Positions 60,927 to 64,000 of a DNA stretch of 64,000 nt are shown here, piece by piece. The notes under the pieces are model-generated. The model worked only from the letters and a program-made list of their open reading frames with translations. It made no database searches and had not been told where the DNA came from. Where the stretch lies: positions 62,001-126,000 of the forward strand of contig NZ_DATJCH010000005.1 of the NCBI RefSeq assembly GCF_035514885.1. The letters are read 5' to 3'. Each line of letters starts with the position of its first letter. The first letter of the stretch is position 1. This DNA is from Albibacterium sp035514885 (lineage in GTDB: Bacteria > Bacteroidota > Bacteroidia > Sphingobacteriales > Sphingobacteriaceae). A program made the position numbers and the translations under genes.

Positions 60927-62468
60927 TTATAGTGGAATGTTACCATGCTTCTTTTTGGGAAGATTAACTACTTTGTTCTCTAACATTTTGAAAGCATGGA
61001 TTAATTTTTGACGGGTTTGAGCAGGCTCAATAACCTCATCAACGAAACCTCTTTCAGCAGCCCTATACGGGTTAGCAAATTTATCTGAATACTCTTTTTC
61101 TTTTTCTAACCATTTTGTCTGTTTGTCTTCAGCCGTATTGATTTCTTTCTTAAAGATAATCTCTGCTGCACCCTTAGCACCCATAACTGCAATTTCAGCT
61201 GTCGGCCAGGCGTAATTCATATCAGCACCAATATGTTTACTATTCATTACACAATAAGCACCTCCGTAGGCCTTTCGTGTAATCACCGTAATTCTTGGAA
61301 CGGTAGCCTCGCTAAAAGCAAATAATAACTTAGCACCGTGGGTAATAATGCCATTCCATTCCTGATCCGTACCAGGTAAGAAGCCGGGCACATCTTCAAG
61401 CACCAATAATGGGATGTTAAAGCAATCGCAGAAACGCACAAATCGTGCACCCTTAATTGAAGCCTTAATATCTAAAACACCGGCTAATGATGCCGGCTGA
61501 TTGGCAACAATACCAATGCTTCTACCAGCGATTCTTGCAAAGCCAACAACAATGTTTTCTGCAAAATCTTTATGAATCTCTAAAAACGATTCTTCATCAG
61601 CCAATTCTTGAATAACCTCCCGGATGTCGTAAGGTTGTGAAGTGTTTTCAGGAATAATGCTGTTTAGTTTTATACGCGACTCGTCCTTAGCCTGATATTC
61701 CTTTCTTGCAGGTTCATCTTCACAATTTTGAGGCATATAGCTGAGCAGATCTTTTATTCTATTAATTGCTTCCAGTTCGTTTTCACAAGCAAAATGAGTT
61801 ACCCCTGATTTGCTGGCGTGCGTATCTGCACCTCCTAACTCCTCTGCTGTCACAGTTTCATGAGTAACCGTCTTTACCACATTCGGACCGGTGACAAACA
61901 TATAGGACGTGTTTTTTACCATGAGGGTGAAGTCCGTAATGGCAGGAGAATATACTGCACCACCGGCACCAGGGCCCATAATGGCTGAAATTTGAGGAAT
62001 AACTCCTGAAGCAAGCGTGTTCCTGTAAAAGATATCTGCATAACCACCCAATGACACCACGCCTTCCTGAATCCGGGCACCTCCAGAATCATTTAATCCA
62101 ATAATAGGCGCTCCGTTCTGGAGAGCAAGGTCCATTATCTTGCAAATTTTTTCTGCGTAAGTTTCCGATAGAGAACCGCCAAACACAGTAAAATCTTGTG
62201 AGAATACATATACAGCTCGACCGTTAATAGTTCCATAACCTGTTACTACACCATCACCGAGATATTTTTCTTTCTCCATACCAAAGTCTGTGCTTCGATG
62301 GGAGACAAACATCCCGATCTCCTGAAATGATCCTTCATCCAATAGGAAAAGGAGCCTTTCGCGTGCCGTAAGCTTTCCTTTTTTGTGTTGGCTTTCAATG
62401 CGTGCAGCGCCTCCACCAAGCATAGCAAGAGCCGTTCTATCTTTTAATAGTTGAAATTTATCTTTCAA
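60927..62468 (-). CDS. acyl-CoA carboxylase carboxyltransferase (beta) subunit
   Basis: A 513-residue carboxyltransferase of the PccB/MmdA family that transfers carboxyl from biotin to propionyl-CoA or related acyl-CoA, or decarboxylates methylmalonyl-CoA. SGGARIQEGVVSLGGYADIFYRN and GAGGAVYSPAITDF carry the acyl-CoA binding loops; FLPGTDQEWNGIITHGAKLLFAFSEATVPRITVI is the biotin loop; KAYGGAYCVMNSKHIGAD follows. The biotin carboxylase and biotin-carrier subunits are not in this window, so it may pair with a distant alpha subunit. An M42 peptidase gene follows 13 bp later. Gene symbol not assigned because pccB and mmdA cannot be told apart. Confidence 0.92.
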   Translation of the reverse strand: MKDKFQLLKDRTALAMLGGGAARIESQHKKGKLTARERLLFLLDEGSFQEIGMFVSHRSTDFGMEKEKYLGDGVVTGYGTINGRAVYVFSQDFTVFGGSLSETYAEKICKIMDLALQNGAPIIGLNDSGGARIQEGVVSLGGYADIFYRNTLASGVIPQISAIMGPGAGGAVYSPAITDFTLMVKNTSYMFVTGPNVVKTVTHETVTAEELGGADTHASKSGVTHFACENELEAINRIKDLLSYMPQNCEDEPARKEYQAKDESRIKLNSIIPENTSQPYDIREVIQELADEESFLEIHKDFAENIVVGFARIAGRSIGIVANQPASLAGVLDIKASIKGARFVRFCDCFNIPLLVLEDVPGFLPGTDQEWNGIITHGAKLLFAFSEATVPRITVITRKAYGGAYCVMNSKHIGADMNYAWPTAEIAVMGAKGAAEIIFKKEINTAEDKQTKWLEKEKEYSDKFANPYRAAERGFVDEVIEPAQTRQKLIHAFKMLENKVVNLPKKKHGNIPL

Positions 62469-62666
62469 TTTAATCGATTTTGAGTTACAGGAATGTTTTA
62501 TTGATAACCTCTGCTAAAGGTAAGAAATTTGTTTGTTTAAGACCGAATGATGAGGGGAAATCAAAATTAGATTATTTTTTTTTGATATTTCTTTTACAAA
62601 AGCGATCATAAATTCTTAATATTGCAATAATTTTATATTTCTTCTGAAATTTTAACACCTCCCAAC
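62469..62666. other. divergent gap between acyl-CoA carboxylase and carbonic anhydrase genes
   Basis: 198 bp with no gene. A long T-run lies near 62574-62583. A 7-of-8 match to the -7 box, TATATTTC, is at 62633-62640, before the carbonic anhydrase ATG. No firm regulatory site is visible. Confidence 0.3.
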
Positions 62667-63332
62667 ATGTGTACTAAAAAATTTGATAATGAAAAACTCA
62701 CTCAGAGTTTTGAAAAAATTATGGCTGGAAACAGACAATGGTCGCAAGAAGTACAAAACGATGAGACCGGCTTATTTCACGAACTTGCTAAAGGGCAGCA
62801 TCCAGATTTATTATGGATCGGTTGTTCAGATAGTCGGGTTCCGGCAAATCAAATAACGGGCACTCGCCCAGGCGACGTATTTGTCCATCGAAATGTTGCC
62901 AATGTATGTGTCCATTCAGATATGAACATGTTAAGCGTACTTGATTTCGCAGTTAATATCTTAAAAGTAAAGCACATTATTGTTGCCGGTCATTACGGTT
63001 GTGGTGGAATAACGGCTGCCATGAGTAAAAAACAATACGGGTTATTAGATAATTGGCTAATACATTTAAAGGATGTATATGAAATGCATGCTAACGAGTT
63101 AAACGCTATCGCGGATACGCATAAAAGAGAAGATCGTTTTGTAGAACTGAATGTAGTTGAGCAAGTTGCCAGTCTATGCAAAACAACCATCGTGCAAAAT
63201 GCCTGGAAAGAGCGAGATGACCTTGCAGTTCATGGTATGGTTATCCAATTAGAAACTGGCGAGCTGGTTGATTTAAATGTAACTGCTACGAAATCAGATA
63301 ATCGGTTAAAAGAATTCTACGCCTTCGAATAA
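62667..63332 (+). CDS. can: beta-class carbonic anhydrase
   Basis: A 221-residue zinc enzyme that interconverts CO2 and bicarbonate. The ligands are Cys in IGCSDSRVPANQI and His/Cys in VAGHYGCGGITAA, and Asp-Arg of SDSR form the catalytic dyad. Length and the beta-CA pattern GDVFVHRNVANV fit the E. coli Can/YadF type. It is a single gene with a terminator just behind it and is divergent from an acyl-CoA carboxylase gene, which uses bicarbonate; a shared CO2/bicarbonate role is plausible. Confidence 0.95.
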   Translation: MCTKKFDNEKLTQSFEKIMAGNRQWSQEVQNDETGLFHELAKGQHPDLLWIGCSDSRVPANQITGTRPGDVFVHRNVANVCVHSDMNMLSVLDFAVNILKVKHIIVAGHYGCGGITAAMSKKQYGLLDNWLIHLKDVYEMHANELNAIADTHKREDRFVELNVVEQVASLCKTTIVQNAWKERDDLAVHGMVIQLETGELVDLNVTATKSDNRLKEFYAFE

Positions 63333-63355
63333 TATAATTTTGAATTGCCAAAATA

Positions 63356-63392
63356 AATAAAGGGGTGCCATCATTCAAGACATCCCTTTATT
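63356..63392. terminator. bidirectional terminator between carbonic anhydrase and pruA
   Basis: A 12-bp stem with one G-U pair (arms 63356-63367 and 63381-63392, core AATAAAGGG/CCCTTTATT) with T- and A-runs on both sides lies between the two convergent genes. Confidence 0.8.
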
Positions 63393-63394
63393 CT

Positions 63395-64000
63395 TTATTT
63401 TTCTTCCATAAATGGATATCGATAATCTGTTGGAGAATCAAAAACCTCTTTAATTGTTCTCGGAGATACCCAGCGCAACAGGTTAATCATTGATCCCGCT
63501 TTATCATTAGTTCCCGAGCCTCGGGCACCACCAAAAGGCTGCTGACCAACTACTGCCCCGGTACATTTATCATTAATGTAAAAATTACCGGCCGCATTTT
63601 TTAAACCTTCAGTAGCTTGAGCAATAGCATATCGATCTTGTGCAATTACTGCTCCAGTCAAAGCATAAATAGAAGTTTCATCAACCAATTTCAAGGTTTC
63701 TTCAAACTTATCATCTTCATAAATGAATAGAGTAAGTACCGGTCCGAAAAGCTCATCACATAAAGTAACGTAAGTTGGCTTTGAAGCTACAAGAACTGTA
63801 GGCTCTATAAAATAACCTTTACTCTTATCGTAATTTCCTCCAATTAGAATCGCAACGTCCGGATCATTCTTGGCAGCATCTATATATCCGGTTAATTTAT
63901 CGAATGATTTTTCATCAATAACCGCATTAATGAAATTGCTGAAATCTTCAACACCTCCCATTTTGAAAGAGGCAATATCCCGAATCATCAATTCTTTAAT
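63395..64000 (-). CDS. pruA: 1-pyrroline-5-carboxylate dehydrogenase, C-terminal part
   Basis: Only the last ~201 residues are inside the window; the frame is open to the right edge. The enzyme oxidises glutamate semialdehyde to glutamate in proline breakdown. ELFGPVLTLFIYED, ALTGAVIAQDRYAI, NFYINDKCTGAVVGQQPFGGARGSGTNDKAGS and RWVSPRTIKEVF are the C-terminal aldehyde dehydrogenase signatures of PruA. The catalytic Cys and Glu lie upstream, beyond the window. Convergent with the carbonic anhydrase gene. Confidence 0.93.
   Translation of the reverse strand: MKELMIRDIASFKMGGVEDFSNFINAVIDEKSFDKLTGYIDAAKNDPDVAILIGGNYDKSKGYFIEPTVLVASKPTYVTLCDELFGPVLTLFIYEDDKFEETLKLVDETSIYALTGAVIAQDRYAIAQATEGLKNAAGNFYINDKCTGAVVGQQPFGGARGSGTNDKAGSMINLLRWVSPRTIKEVFDSPTDYRYPFMEEK

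Noticed and set aside
1..64000. CRISPR array, rRNA, tRNA, prophage or insertion sequence
   Set aside because: No regularly spaced repeats, no cloverleaf-sized structured gaps, no transposase, integrase or phage genes were seen on either strand.

Overview
The window is a low-GC chromosomal segment of a member of the Bacteroidota, most likely from the Sphingobacteriaceae (Pedobacter- or Solitalea-like); the genus cannot be fixed from the sequence alone. The evidence for the phylum is the ATP synthase operon ending at atpG without atpD/atpC, promoters of the TTTG-N19-TAnnTTTG type, a DksA-like protein that has lost its zinc cysteines, a long IleRS with a GIHHVM signature, a one-chain GlyRS and a Mrp antiporter operon. 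No rRNA, tRNA, CRISPR array, insertion sequence or prophage was found, and almost every gene belongs to a core family.

Layout. 1-5641 (+): end of the ATP synthase operon (atpH, atpA, atpG), a small membrane protein, a Tat-exported hydroxypyruvate isomerase-like protein, an exported protein of unknown function and an outer-membrane barrel. 5695-8642 (-): lnt, a PH-SHOCT protein and rsmI, divergent from serS (8703-9974). 10052-17419 (-): acnA, then lspA, a DksA-like gene and ileS. 17560-18890 (+): a small membrane protein, dgkA and recO. 18912-28109 (-): two tightly packed sets, a dinB/dnaE-like/exonuclease-GIY-YIG translesion set followed by an N-formylglutamate amidohydrolase/DUF1704/ATP-grasp set. 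28196-30327 (-): an exported protein and glyS.

30651-39211 (+): the seven-gene Mrp (Mnh) Na+/H+ antiporter operon, a glycerophosphodiesterase lipoprotein, dnaN and a DedA protein. 39353-54163 (+): a 29-gene ribosomal protein/secY/map/infA/rpoA supercluster. It starts at rplC with its own near-consensus promoter and lacks rpsJ. Several intergenic gaps in it contain hairpins. 54305-64000: an SDR gene divergent from a Crp-family regulator with CRP-like sites between them, dnaK, a sugar nucleotidyltransferase, the decayed remnant of a HerA/DUF853 ATPase gene, an M42 aminopeptidase, an acyl-CoA carboxylase beta subunit, a beta-carbonic anhydrase and the 3' part of pruA.

The genes mostly serve energy coupling, translation, protein export and lipoprotein maturation (lspA and lnt are both present). 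The least understood unit is the ATP-grasp/DUF1704/N-formylglutamate amidohydrolase cassette, which looks like a peptide or amino-acid tailoring pathway and sits directly downstream of the DNA-damage tolerance genes. The structured leader and gaps of the ribosomal cluster are the best candidates for undescribed cis-regulatory RNA.
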